Shown in pieces: positions 30,818 through 41,174 of a DNA stretch of 64,000 nt (its first letter is position 1; each line of letters opens with the position of its first letter). Below the pieces are notes generated by a model that ran no database searches, was not told the origin of the DNA, and saw only the letters and a program-made list of their open reading frames with translations. This DNA comes from Saussurea involucrata (lineage: Eukaryota > Streptophyta > Magnoliopsida > Asterales > Asteraceae). The translations under genes were made by a program, and so were the position numbers. The stretch is from contig CM066317.1 of assembly GCA_033807775.1 (NCBI GenBank), forward strand, positions 15,511,370-15,575,369, read 5' to 3'.

Positions 30818-31115
30818 AAAAAGCTAGAAACCTGCTTCCATTCTTGCTACTAATCTTTCTTGCTATATAAACAGACATGTGTACTCAGAGTTAACATTCA
30901 CTGCCATGGTAACAATCAACCTTTCTTCTTTCTTTCGCTTATCATATCAAATTCCTATTTTCTTTATGTGTGTAAATATATAATACGAATATATATATAT
31001 CATTTACAAACTAGCTGTGTTATCAATGTTCATTTAGAAGCATATGTATGTGTGTATATATATCATTTACAAATCAGTGTTTAGATCAACAGTATCATAT
31101 GGGTTTGTTCCATAT
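30490..31115. repeat. Duplicated block and (TA)n in MULE interior
   Basis: The segment ACAAACTAGCTGTGTTATCA...GCATATGTATGTGTGTATA occurs near 30487, 30568 and 31005. The last 45 bases of the transposase frame (31067-31112) recur at about 30643-30688 (GTGTTTAGATCAACAGTATC). A (TA)n tract runs about 30762-30815. Successive local duplications probably explain this. Confidence 0.75.
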
Positions 31116-33605
31116 GGTTCAAGCTGTGACGGGCCCGGGGTGTGACTGACAGAATGTCTCCTTGGCACGGTTGAAGGGGCGGGATTTGGACACTCTCCAC
31201 GAGTGTGTCCTACGCATTGGCACCGAGTACATCTTCGTTGTATCGAACTTTCACCACGTGATGGACGTCGGTCGTTCTTTCTCGGTCTCCCGGCCCTGTT
31301 CTTATCCATTAAAGGTGGATAGCATGGTGGAAGCGGGTCGGGTGGATACACCCATGCTGCAGGGAGTCCAGCTGGGTTTATTACCTCCACGTATGTTTTC
31401 CGGTAATATTCGGACGTGAAGAAAGGTACAGCCAAGTCGCTGCAATCTGTACGACCCATATATGTTGCTGCAGCGATGGCATGGCCGCACGGTGACGCAG
31501 ATTTATCCCATTCGCGACACGAACAAAGGTGGTCTTCCATATTCACAATCGCGTGAATATAGTCATTATGCACCTCGTACTTCCCATACCCGATTGCTCT
31601 TACCGGCCATGTCGCCGCACGACGCGCCCTGTACTGAACGATATTCTCCGTCGTTGGTGTGAGTGCATTTTGCATCTCAGCTCCTTTTAGGCGTCGAATT
31701 TAGTACCACTCTTGTTGAAAGGCCCGAAAGTAGTCCATAAGATTAACAATCGGACATCTACGCGCAAAACGGGAGAGTGCATTCACAGACTCTGCACTAT
31801 TCGAGGTCAGAATGTCATACCGTTGTCCAGGAAAATGGGTCGCGGACCACCTCTCCGGTCCAGCATCGTCAAAGACTTTGGCTGCTTCCTTGACACTGTA
31901 TCGTAGCATATTCATGTACTTGTTAAACTCCTGATCCGTATATGCTCTGCATGCCGCCCAATAGACATCCTTGTAGGTGGTAATACGTTTGTCCTTGGAT
32001 TTGGCGTTCATCTCCAAATGTCGACAGCATATGGCGTGAGGGGCGTTTGGGTACATGGCTGAGATTGCGGCGCTTATGGAAGGAGCCCTGTCAGACATAA
32101 ACACCAACCCTTGCGGGTCTCCGATAGCTTGTCTCAACATGGACATAAACCAAGTCCACTCGTCCCCGGTTTCAGACTTGCCTACGCCGAAGGTTACTGG
32201 AACGATGGAGTTATTCCCGTCCATGGCAACCGCCAGGAACATCATACCCAAGTAAAGGCCCTTTAAATGGGTTGCGTCTATTATCAGGACACGACGTAGA
32301 TTTGCCACAAATGTGCGGATCTGCAAAAACATAGGTTAAAATTTTATAGTTTATAATGTGTAAATGTTATAGTTTATAATGTGTAAACATATGACGTGTT
32401 AAAATACGTACCGCGGGTCCAAGGGCCACGAAGCACATCTCAAACCGTCCACGTGAATCGGTCTGTAGCTGCGTGACAGTACCAGGGTTCTGCAGCTGCA
32501 AATTATATAAATATGTCGGGAGTCGTTCATACGACTCCTCGAACGTGCCTCTCACCATAAACAGTGCATGGCAGCGCGCACGCCACGCTTGGTGGTAATC
32601 AATCGTGACGCCGAACTGCCGGTGAACGTCGTGGACGATGTCCTTTGGACGCAATGACCTGCTAACATCAAGAAATTTGTTTTTCAGGATCGCACCCAAA
32701 GTCTTTTTGCCGGCTTGTTTGTGGTGGGGATTAAGTTGCGTCCTCGTACAAGTGTGTACGTCGTGCAACTTTCTAATCATTATCGCCCCTCCTTTGGGAC
32801 CCGTGTGAATCGCGTACAACCTCCACTCACACTTTTCTCTAGCACATTCAACTACGTATTTGCTTTTGTCAGATGCCCGCACGCGACTTTGGAAACCCTC
32901 TTCCAAGAACTTGAGTCCGATCTGACTTGCTAAGAGATCCTTCGAATCGAATATCTGACCTGGTGTTAAACTTTCACTGCGAATATAAGGTGTAGGTTCG
33001 TAGCTTTGTGTCTGGGTATGGGAGTCTGGAAGAATAGGGGGCATATAAAAAAAGTCATTTATCTGACTACATGATTTTCTACTAGGGGTATATTCTTCGT
33101 GATCATCATTATCGGTGTCTGATCTGTCTATTTCAGAATTACCCGTTCTGAAAACGTGGGTTTCGTCATCAGCAACTCCAGCAGTACGCCATTCGTGTGG
33201 TTGTGGTGGTTGTTGTTGTTGAGAATCAGGCTGCTCTATTTGGAGGTCTTCGTCGTCGTCACCCTCCTCGTCACCGTCGTCGTCACCGTCGGATACGCCG
33301 GGATACACAAAGAGTAATGGGGGTCTTTCTGAATCGACTACAAGGTGCAGAAAAGTAGAGATATCCCCATCGTTGGATAAATCCACAAATGACCCATCGC
33401 CATTTTTAAACACTAACTTGCAAACATCAGAAGAGTTGATTCCACATTTTTGCATGGCGTATGCAACAAACTTCTGATAAGTATAGTTTACTGACACTTT
33501 TACACCATGCTTAAATTTATAAGCAAAATTCCACTCATTGTTATCTTGCACCCATTCACCATCAAAACAGAAATATAGCTTAGCTTTTGCAACAGATGAA
33601 CTCAT
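31067..33605 (-). pseudogene. MULE transposase, two exons, one internal stop
   Basis: Exon 1 is 33605-32412 (398 codons), intron 32411-32321 (donor GTACGT, acceptor TTTTTGCAG), exon 2 32320-31067. The spliced product would be about 815 residues. Order: N-terminal PB1-like region (about 1-95), acidic D/E linker, MuDR-type DNA-binding zinc finger (V-V-E-C-A-R-E-K-C...H-D-V-H-T-C), then the MULE DDE domain: D in I-I-D-A-T-H, D in M-S-D-R-A-P, E in N-S-A-E-S. Then a SWIM zinc finger C-S-C-R-E-W...C-G-H and a C-terminal knuckle C-T-R-C...H...C. A TAA at 31700-31702 interrupts the frame between the DDE and SWIM parts, after Q-E-W-Y. All else is open. If that stop is real and fixed, the transposase loses its SWIM domain. 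Mutator transposases cut and paste elements with long inverted ends like those here. Confidence 0.88.
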
Positions 33606-34269
33606 TTTTTCAGTAGTATCTCAAACACAAAATATTGCAGAAAGAAATATTGCAACAATGAAATCGTTGTGTGGGGATTATGGCTTGCATTTTACGTCTA
33701 TTTATCAATGAAACAACCAACATATCAGAAAACCAATCTCTCATTTCATCCACAAACTGGTATTCCAAAAACATTGATTTAACATTGATTCAAACATGCA
33801 AATGAATTTCAACCACAAATCGGTCTTTAAAGTGTAATAATTGTGGAAAAAACAGTAAAAATATGCAAAATTCGTCTAAGTTTAGGGGCTGAAAGTGTAA
33901 ATTTTCAGGGGCTGAAAGTGTAAATTTCAAGGACCAAAAGTGTAAAATTTCGGGCCATCGCGGGCTGCGATCGCGGGCAGGGACCAAAAGTGCACCGCGA
34001 CCAAAGTTGAGGGGCTTCGCGGGGCATTTGGGGCCAAAATACGTGCCACGTCAGCCCTAGCCCGCGATCGCGGGATCCATCGCGGGTATTTTGGGTATTT
34101 TTGCAAAATTGAAAAAATTTAGGGTATTTTGATAACTCAATGTTTGACTTAGGGTATTTTAATTAATTTCCCTAATAACTATCTAATTTTTAAATTTCAA
34201 ATTTAATATCTTATAGGTTTTATGGTCAACATTACCGGAAACTTGTATTACTTTTTGTCTTTATTAATT

Positions 34270-35020
34270 GGGAAAAGTTCAAAAAACTTAACAAACTATT
34301 TCATTTGAATGGTTATGTTTTTAAACTATTTTTTTGAATAAAAAAGTTATTAAACTTTCTCATTTTGAATGATTAAGTCCCTAAACTATTTTTTAAATGA
34401 AAAAACCATTAAAACTTCTCACTTTGAATGAAAAAACCATTGAACTTTTTCATTTTGGATAATTAAGTCTTTGAACATTTTTTAATAAATAAATCATCGA
34501 ATTTTCAAAGTTTGTTACGTGCATCGTTTTAACAAAAAAAAACTACATGTAACCAACTAATTTTTTTAAAGTAAAATAAAATCTATATCGGTTTTACCGT
34601 TTTTAAACCGTACGTCATTCAAACTCCTAGCAAACAACGGTACCGCTCCCCATCGCCATTCCTCGTCATTCTCCGTTCTACATATCATCTATCAAACCGT
34701 TGACCTCGGTTATTGTGTGGGGTCTGAATGACGTAAGGTTTGGGAACCGTAAATTTGATTTAGTTTTTTTTAATTTTAAAACATTTTTAGTCGGTTATAT
34801 GAAATTTTTAAAAGTTCGGTGATTTATATTTTTAAGAAAAATTTTCAGAGACTTGATCATTCAAAATGAGAAAGTTTAATGGTTTTTTCATCCAAAAAAT
34901 AGTTTAGGGGCTTAATTATTCAAAATGAGAAAGTTTAATGGTTTTTTTCATTCAAAAAAATAGTTTAGAGACTTAACCATGCAAAATTGGATAGTTTGTT
35001 GGGGTTTTTAGACTTTTCCC
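34270..35020. mobile_element. MULE-type MITE, GGGAAAAGTTCAAAAA ends
   Basis: Inverted ends begin GGGAAAAGTTCAAAAA and GGGAAAAGTCTAAAAA, and each arm has two or more AAACTATTTTTT-type units so the arms are themselves repeated. Flanks TTATTAATT (34261-34269) and TTATTAAAA (35021-35029) share the first seven bases. The centre (about 34600-34740) is more GC-rich and differs from the arms. No ORF. Confidence 0.72.
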
Positions 35021-35085
35021 TTATTAAAATCTTATTATTTAGATTTTTACAGACTTTTGATTTTTCAAGAATAAAACACGAACTA

Positions 35086-35458
35086 TCTATACTATATTAT
35101 AAATCATTTATGAAAAACTCTTAAAAACAACTCCTAAAGCTTTATGTATTGTTATTTAATGTTAATTACTTAAAATCTCTTAAAAACAACTAATAAAGTT
35201 TTATGTACCGTTTTTAATGCTAATTACTTAATTAATACTTATCTTTAACAACCTTCAAATTCTTAAATCGTGAACTCTTATTAATTAATCTTTATCTCTA
35301 ACCACTTTAAAATCTTCAAATCATGAACTTCTTAAAAACGTCATTCTTTAAATAAAATTATAAAAACACATGACCGTTTTCTCAAAACCACACATTAAAA
35401 TAAATTAGAAAATTAAAATCGAGATATATCGCGCTCCATTGCACGAGTAGACTTCTAG
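35086..35458 (+). mobile_element. Short non-autonomous Helitron
   Basis: Starts TCTATACTATATTATAAA and ends GCACGAGTAGACTTCTAG, matching the TC...CTRR rule, with A before and T after (host AT target). A small palindromic CGAGATATATCG lies upstream of the end. 373 bp, no ORF. A related 3' end (TCGAGATATATCGCGATCC...TTTCTAG) stops at 35847. Confidence 0.6.
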
Positions 35459-36127
35459 TATATCAATAATATGTCAAAAATTTCTAAATTCTTATAACAT
35501 GTATATTCTCTAGTAAATATTTATCTTATGTTTTTAAAATCTACTAAAACACAAGTGTACAACTTATCAATGTTACTTGTAGCTTTTTGAAGTTTAGTGT
35601 TTAAATTTCATGAGACTAATTGATAGTTTATATGATACACTTAGTTCAAATACCAAGATAAATTTTGGCCTCCACTAATGAAATTGAACTCTATAAAACT
35701 GATAACCAACCTAAGATTCTCTATAAAAACCATAAAATAAAACCGAGAAAGATATAATAGAACGAATCACAAATTAAGATTAAGGGTTCGAGTTCTCAAC
35801 TTTAGAATCGAGATATATCGCGATCCATAATAGATATACATTTCTAGTCATAAACAATGCCTTCGATATTTTTAATATCTTTATTTGAATATGAGAATAT
35901 TACAATCATCACCAAATATCTAAAAAGTAATCTTGAGTTATTAAAAACGTTTAAGTTGTAAGATCAATTTCAAGAATATCTTCTTTGTTCTTTCCAAGTG
36001 ATGCAAAAAAACATATATAAAATATTAACTTTTGTGGGAAACTTTAAAAGCAAAATCATCCACCATTTTGGTATGTCGATGCTCAACAAAGCGCTTTATT
36101 GATGTACATAAATATTTAAAATATCAT
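35459..36127. other. AT-rich spacer with a second Helitron 3' end
   Basis: Contains the GAGATATATCGCGATCCAT...TTTCTAG segment ending 35847, similar to the terminus of the Helitron before it but with no clear start. The rest is AT-rich and unrecognised. Confidence 0.4.
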
Positions 36128-36136
36128 AAATTAAAG

Positions 36137-36489
36137 AGAATTTAATTAAAATATCCTAAGTTTGAAATTTACTTACCAAAATACCCCAAAATTTGAAAAG
36201 TTTATCAAAATACCCTATTTTTCCGCGAAGGAAGCCCTCGAGGGACCAATTGTGAATTTTTTTGCAAGATATATTTTCACTTTCAGTCCCCATCGCGGGC
36301 CTTTGCGGGCCTCGATCGCGGGCCAGGGACTGAAAGTGTAAATATGAAGCACATAAAATTTAAAAAATGGTCCCTACCCGCGATAGAGGGCTCCCTTCGC
36401 GGAAAATATGGTATTTTGGTAAACTTTTCAAATTTTGGGGTATTTTGGTAAGTCAATGTCAAACTTTGGGTATTTTAATTAAATTCCCT
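36137..36489. mobile_element. Foldback MITE related to the MULE at 29344
   Basis: Ends AGAATTTAATTAAAATA and reversed AGGGAATTTAATTAAAATA. Flanks AAATTAAAG (36128-36136) and AAATTAAAT (36490-36498), 8 of 9. The whole 353 bp is nearly one inverted repeat with GCGATCGCGGGC near the centre and CTTTCAGTCCC/GGGACTGAAAG arms. Confidence 0.85.
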
Positions 36490-36625
36490 AAATTAAATGC
36501 AAATATTGTGGATTTAATGGAAAAAATGTCAATTTGGATTTAAGCTTTAGCGGAAAAGAAAAATATATATTTTAATACATTTTCCAAATGTTTATTATTA
36601 TATTGATCTCGAGAACATTGAATGC

Positions 36626-36629
<4 letters not shown>

Positions 36630-36692
<63 letters not shown>
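36630..36692. repeat. (AT)n microsatellite
   Basis: About 31 AT units ending exactly at the left tip of the next foldback element. Confidence 0.95.
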
Positions 36693-36694
<2 letters not shown>

Positions 36695-38068
36695 TCCCGT
36701 TCTTTTGTTAACCGTCTAATTAGTGTTAACCATGTTAACTTTTTTGGACCAATAGGAATCAAGATAGGTTACTGGTTTGATAGGGGTAGTTTAGGAATTT
36801 CAGAATTTTAATTATTTATGGGTTATTTACTTTCCTAATTTCATGCACAAGATATTTTTGGTAGTTATTAATGATAATCTTAATCTTTTAAAACCAATTT
36901 TCATTTTTGGTAATTATTAATGATAATTTTAATCATCTAAAACCCATTTTCAAACATAATCTTCATCTTCACGTTTCAGAGATTTTTTTTTCACGTTTTT
37001 TTTGCATAGATGCGCGATTTCAAACTACATATATGCACATCATAGAAATGCATATATGCACATATTAATACTGCATATATGCATACCTTAGAACTGCATA
37101 TATACACATCATAGAATTGCATATATGCACATCAGTTGAATATATGAAGATAAAAAGTGCATATATGCACAAACATAAATCTAAGTAAAATTGCATATAT
37201 GCACAACCATAACTATGTGTAACCCATAATCTATGTAAAATTGCATACATGCACAACCATAAATCTGTGTAAACCATAAATATATGTAAAATTGCATACA
37301 TGCACAACCATAAATCTGTGTAAACCATAAATCTATGTAAACTTGCATATATGCACAACCATACATTTGTGTAACTCTGCATATATGCACATAAACAAAA
37401 TAGCGTGTATCCATAACAATAATCAAACCAACATGACAAATAATCATATGCACAGTGTATTTGATACCACAGATCGATTTCTGTGTTGATTTCGAGCAGA
37501 CTACAATTTACAGAATCGAAAAACCTTGAGAAATCAACGAGATCAGTGAGTTTTTGTCGTCGCCGAAAACTGCTTCATCTCGCCGGATTCTGCACTTTCG
37601 TCGCCGGAAAAACGATATTTCGCCGATGTTCATAGTCGTCGCAAGTCTTGTTTGTCGCAAGTGAAAGGTTATCGCAACTTGGCTCATATCGATGAGGATG
37701 TGTGTGATATTGGAGTGGATGAAGAATGAGATAACGAAAGTAAACAAAGAAGACCATGGAAGCATCAGAAGATTGCAGGTTGGAAGAAGTCTGGCGATGG
37801 CTAATATGGTGTTTTGGAGCTTTAATCTTTTTGTTTAATGAAAACGTGAAATTAGGAAAGTCGTTTCTTTCCTTATCAGTTGTAAACACATTTTTAGCTT
37901 TATGACGAATTTGCCCTTGTTCATATATGCAGGTCATTAAATTAGCCAACTCATCATTTAATAAATTTTAAAATAATTGAATTAATCTTAGCCATTGATT
38001 ATTAAGATGAGTGGTCTAGATTGGTTAACATGGTTAACACTAAATGTAGGGTTAACAAAAGAAGGGCC

Positions 38069-38069
<1 letters not shown>
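36693..38069. mobile_element. (TA)n-bordered foldback element E1
   Basis: Left end GGTCCCGTTCTTTTGTTAAC and reversed right end GGGCCCTTCTTTTGTTAAC agree, then both carry TTAGTGTTAACCATGTTAAC. Bordered by (AT)n on the left and (CT)n(AT)n on the right. The interior holds a TGCATATATGCA array (37018-37400) and a GC-richer, possibly captured region at 37440-37800 (GCCGGATTCTGCA, GTCGCCGGAAAAA). No solid ORF. Confidence 0.75.
37018..37400. repeat. TGCATATATGCA palindrome array
   Basis: The 12-bp palindrome TGCATATATGCA, or one-base variants, recurs about every 25-60 bp, separated by ACAACCATAAATCTGTGTAA-type spacers. Minus-strand ORFs rich in Met, Cys, Tyr are by-products of the repeat. Confidence 0.88.

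Positions 38070-38127
<58 letters not shown>
38070..38127. repeat. (CT)n(AT)n microsatellite between two foldback elements
   Basis: CT units (38070-38088) pass into AT units (to 38127). It separates E1 and E2. Confidence 0.95.
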
Positions 38128-38129
<2 letters not shown>

Positions 38130-38875
38130 CATAGGTTCAATAGAGAAGTCCAAATATTTAGAGAAATAGAGAAGTGACCTTGACCATTCATTCGGTCAAG
38201 ATCGGTTATAATTGGTCAAAAGTTGCGGCTGTTCCAAAAATAGAATGGCAATTTCGTAACTTTTACAAAAAACACGGGCTGAGTTCATATATGAATCTGT
38301 GTGATTCACATATGAACTATACGTTCATATATGAACCTTTGTAATTCACATATGAACTCTTTATAACTAATTAATTCATATATGAACATTTGTGTTTCAT
38401 AGATGAAACTAATTAACTGTAGGTTCATATATGAATCAGTTGAACCAATTAATTGATTCATATATGAATCTTTGTGTTTATATATGAACCTTTGTAATTT
38501 ACATATAATTTTTTTTAACTAATTCATATATGAATCTTTGTGATTTATATATGAATTTTTTTTAACTAATTCTCATATGAACAAATTAACTGATTCATAT
38601 ATGAATCACAAAGGTTCATATATGAATTAGTTAAAAATATTTTATATGTGAATTACAAAGGTTCATATATGAACACAAAGGTTCATATATGAATCACACA
38701 AATTCATATATGAACCTGTCCCGCGTATTTTTTACGAAACTACCCCTCTATCTTGTGCAAACCACGCGAGGAATTATCCTCTGCTTCTCGGTCAAAGCCG
38801 CCGATCTTGACCGAATGCATGGTCAAGATCACTTCTCTATTTCTCTAAATATTTGGACTTCTCTATTAAACCCTT

Positions 38876-38878
<3 letters not shown>
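38128..38878. mobile_element. (TA)n-bordered foldback element E2
   Basis: Inverted ends of about 75 bp contain AATAGAGAAGTCCAAATATT and GAGAAATAGAGAAGTGA. The interior has a long row of TTCATATATGAA palindromes (38286-38720). An (AT)n tract lies on each side (38089-38127 and 38879-38917). It is homologous along its length, in reverse orientation, to E3 (49266-50010). Confidence 0.85.
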
Positions 38879-38917
<39 letters not shown>

Positions 38918-38921
<4 letters not shown>

Positions 38922-39540
38922 TTTGGTTGCATACATAAAATACATATTAGTTGTTTCAAGACCGAGTTCTTATAGACTATAGTGCAAACTAAAGAGTAGC
39001 CATCAGACTCGTTAAATGGACAACTCTATAAGGTATCCATCAAACCTGCAACGATGCATGTGTTGAAATGTTTGGCATCAAGGTAGAAGTTGAAAGTACA
39101 TAGATGAGGATTCTCCGGGTAGAGTTGTAGTTGAAACATGTTGAATGGGATACCAAATAAAGTCTTTCACATAAAGTTTAGAATTGCACTTACCACGGAT
39201 AAGTTGAGAAAGAAATTTGTGGTGGTTCAGACACGTATGCAAACAATAGATAACGGTACCAGTAAAGAGGATATAGAATGTGACACTTGAATAAGTTTTA
39301 GTGTTTCTTCCGGCTCTGGTAGTTTTAGTATAACACGATCGAATAAGTTGTGAGTTATATTAAAATCGTTTAACTGCTAACAGACAAACCCGTACTTGTA
39401 ATTTTGTAGTTTTTATTTTGAAAGCGGGACATTTTCACGAAAAGAATCCCTTTACCCCTTGAAATAAATACAATGTTCATATATCCTGCCTTTCCAACCC
39501 CCTACCTTTGTATAAGATACAGTGAACCCGTTTGAAATGG
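38918..39540. other. Spacer, nothing recognised
   Basis: No ORF, repeat or mobile end that I can name. Confidence 0.4.
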
Positions 39541-39541
39541 A

Positions 39542-39730
39542 ACAACAAGAGTTGTGGCGTACTGGTTAAGGCATTAGGGATGTGGTGGAATATCCCATCT
39601 GTTCAGGATTCGAATCCAAGCGTACACAACAATTGTGGTCACTGAGCTTTAATCAGGGTTGGTGTCTTACAGTCATAATTTGCCAAGAGATTAGTCTAAG
39701 CATAGCCTAGGACACCCTTCTAAAAAACTC
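39542..39730 (+). mobile_element. tRNA-derived SINE, second copy
   Basis: Box A TGGCGTACTGG (39555-39565) fits TRGYNNANNGG and box B GATTCGAATCC lies at 39607-39617. The body matches the SINE at 25772-25957 in reverse orientation along its length and ends in an A-rich tail (CTAAAAAA). I could not define a target duplication. Confidence 0.88.
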
Positions 39731-40154
39731 GTTGATTTTTATTAAATTATTTATTGCGCTAATATTCTAAAAGAATATTAGAATTTAAAAATAACATATG
39801 AAAACATGATTTATGAGAATTTATGGTTTCCAATCTTAGTTATTTGTGCAAGACGACAAACATGATTTATGAGAACCAAAATGTCTACACACATGACCAT
39901 AAAAAGACAAAAAACAATGGATTAGAAAAAAGTAGTTGTTACTTTTTTTTGAAAGAAAAGTAGTTGTTACTTGTAAATGTGGGTTTGGTTTTTATTTAAA
40001 GCCAATTGACATTAATTACATTCGTATAACATTATTTTATATTCAAAGTTGTATATGATTTATTTGATATGAAAAATCTTGATTAAACCCGTAAATTTGG
40101 TTTCACAAATAAGTAAGGTGATAATTTTATATCAAGTTAAACCAATTAACATAT
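39731..40154. other. AT-rich spacer, nothing recognised
   Basis: Contains a short direct repeat (AAAAGTAGTTGTTACT, twice near 39930-39970) and otherwise no feature. Confidence 0.4.
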
Positions 40155-40432
40155 GTATCAACCAATGTTCTAAATGGCGTGAGGCGTGGCGTGGCGGCGA
40201 GGCCAAGCCTCAAGCCTTAGGAGCCACGACGAAGCCATGACGTTTTCAAGGCGTGACTCATGACGTCAAATTTCTAATTCATATATAATATTATATATAA
40301 AAAGATATATTTTGTAGTGTTATTCAATGATCCAATAGTAATAAACAAGTTAAATTAGGTTATATATCAAAAAACTTGCAAATAAAACATTAAAAATGTG
40401 AAGAAAAATAAAATATCGGATTACGAAAACTG

Positions 40433-41157
40433 TGATGGGAAAAAACACGTCACAACGGTAACAACAATGCGGAATAAACCTTCGTTGGACAAAACTTTCC
40501 CAACTTGTATGAACCTTTGAGGATGCAAACAAATAGGGTATACTAAATGCAATATAATCAGCCACCAAAATAAGAAATAAGAAATAATCAAGCACACACG
40601 GAACACACGAATTTTAGCGTGGAAACCTCTCAAGGAGAGAGTAAAACCCAGGACCCTTAGGTCGCTTAAAGTCCACTACCACCAAGAAACAATACAAAGG
40701 TCTTCTCTAGATAAAACTAGAGGCACACCACAATCATCATACTCTCGGAACAAATCATCAAGAAATATGGAATCAAACCAAAAAGGAAAAGAGGAATAAG
40801 TATCACCCAGAAAATACTGGTGTCTGTCGAACGGCAAAAAGGCGACTTCCAGAACTCAAACGCCGATCTCCACTGTTCAAAATGTAGATAAAGATGTCGT
40901 GAAGGTACTGTCTAAAAATCACGACGATCCGACGGTTCAAACTCCGGAAATGGGCAAAACGGCGCGACTGCGCTTGCCTGAAAAACTTGGCCGAACTTTC
41001 TCTCTTTTCTCTCACCTTTTGTATTTTGTGGACATTCACTTCTCTCATAAAAAAACCCTAGGATACAAGGCAATATATAGCTTGTATTGGGCCACTATTG
41101 TTGGGCTATTTTAACTATTCCTCATGGGCTAGAAATAATTAAACGTAAAACCCAACA
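40433..41157 (-). mobile_element. Copia-II 3' LTR
   Basis: TGATGGGAAAAAACAC at the outer edge, AAAACCCAACA at the inner edge. The polypurine tract (minus strand AAAGGGGGAGATT, 41158-41170) is adjacent. Confidence 0.93.
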
Positions 41158-41174
41158 AATCTCCCCCTTTCTGC

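Larger units (their letters stand above)
29344..34172 (-). mobile_element. MULE with transposase gene and about 370-bp inverted ends
   Basis: Inverted ends 29344-29704 and 33790-34172 start GGGAAATTAATTAAAATACC and contain GCGATCGCGGG and ACTTTTGGTCCCTG blocks. The 9-bp flanks are TAATAACAA (29335-29343) and TAATAACTA (34173-34181), 8 of 9 matching. Inside are a two-exon minus-strand transposase, a plus-strand coiled-coil ORF and duplicated filler with (TA)n. It lies about 0.8 kb downstream of the F-box gene stop. The end motif is shared with the foldback MITEs at 36137 and 50371, which are probably its non-autonomous relatives. Confidence 0.92.

Noticed and set aside
37065..37439. Cys/Tyr/Met-rich ORF
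   Set aside because: Translation of the TGCATATATGCA array.
37440..37800. Captured host gene exon in element E1
   Set aside because: Composition is gene-like (GCCGG, GTCGCC) but no reading frame gave a recognisable domain; kept only as a remark.
39542..39730. Functional tRNA gene
   Set aside because: Boxes A and B are present but no foldable tRNA body, and the element has a second full copy and an A-rich tail; it is a SINE.
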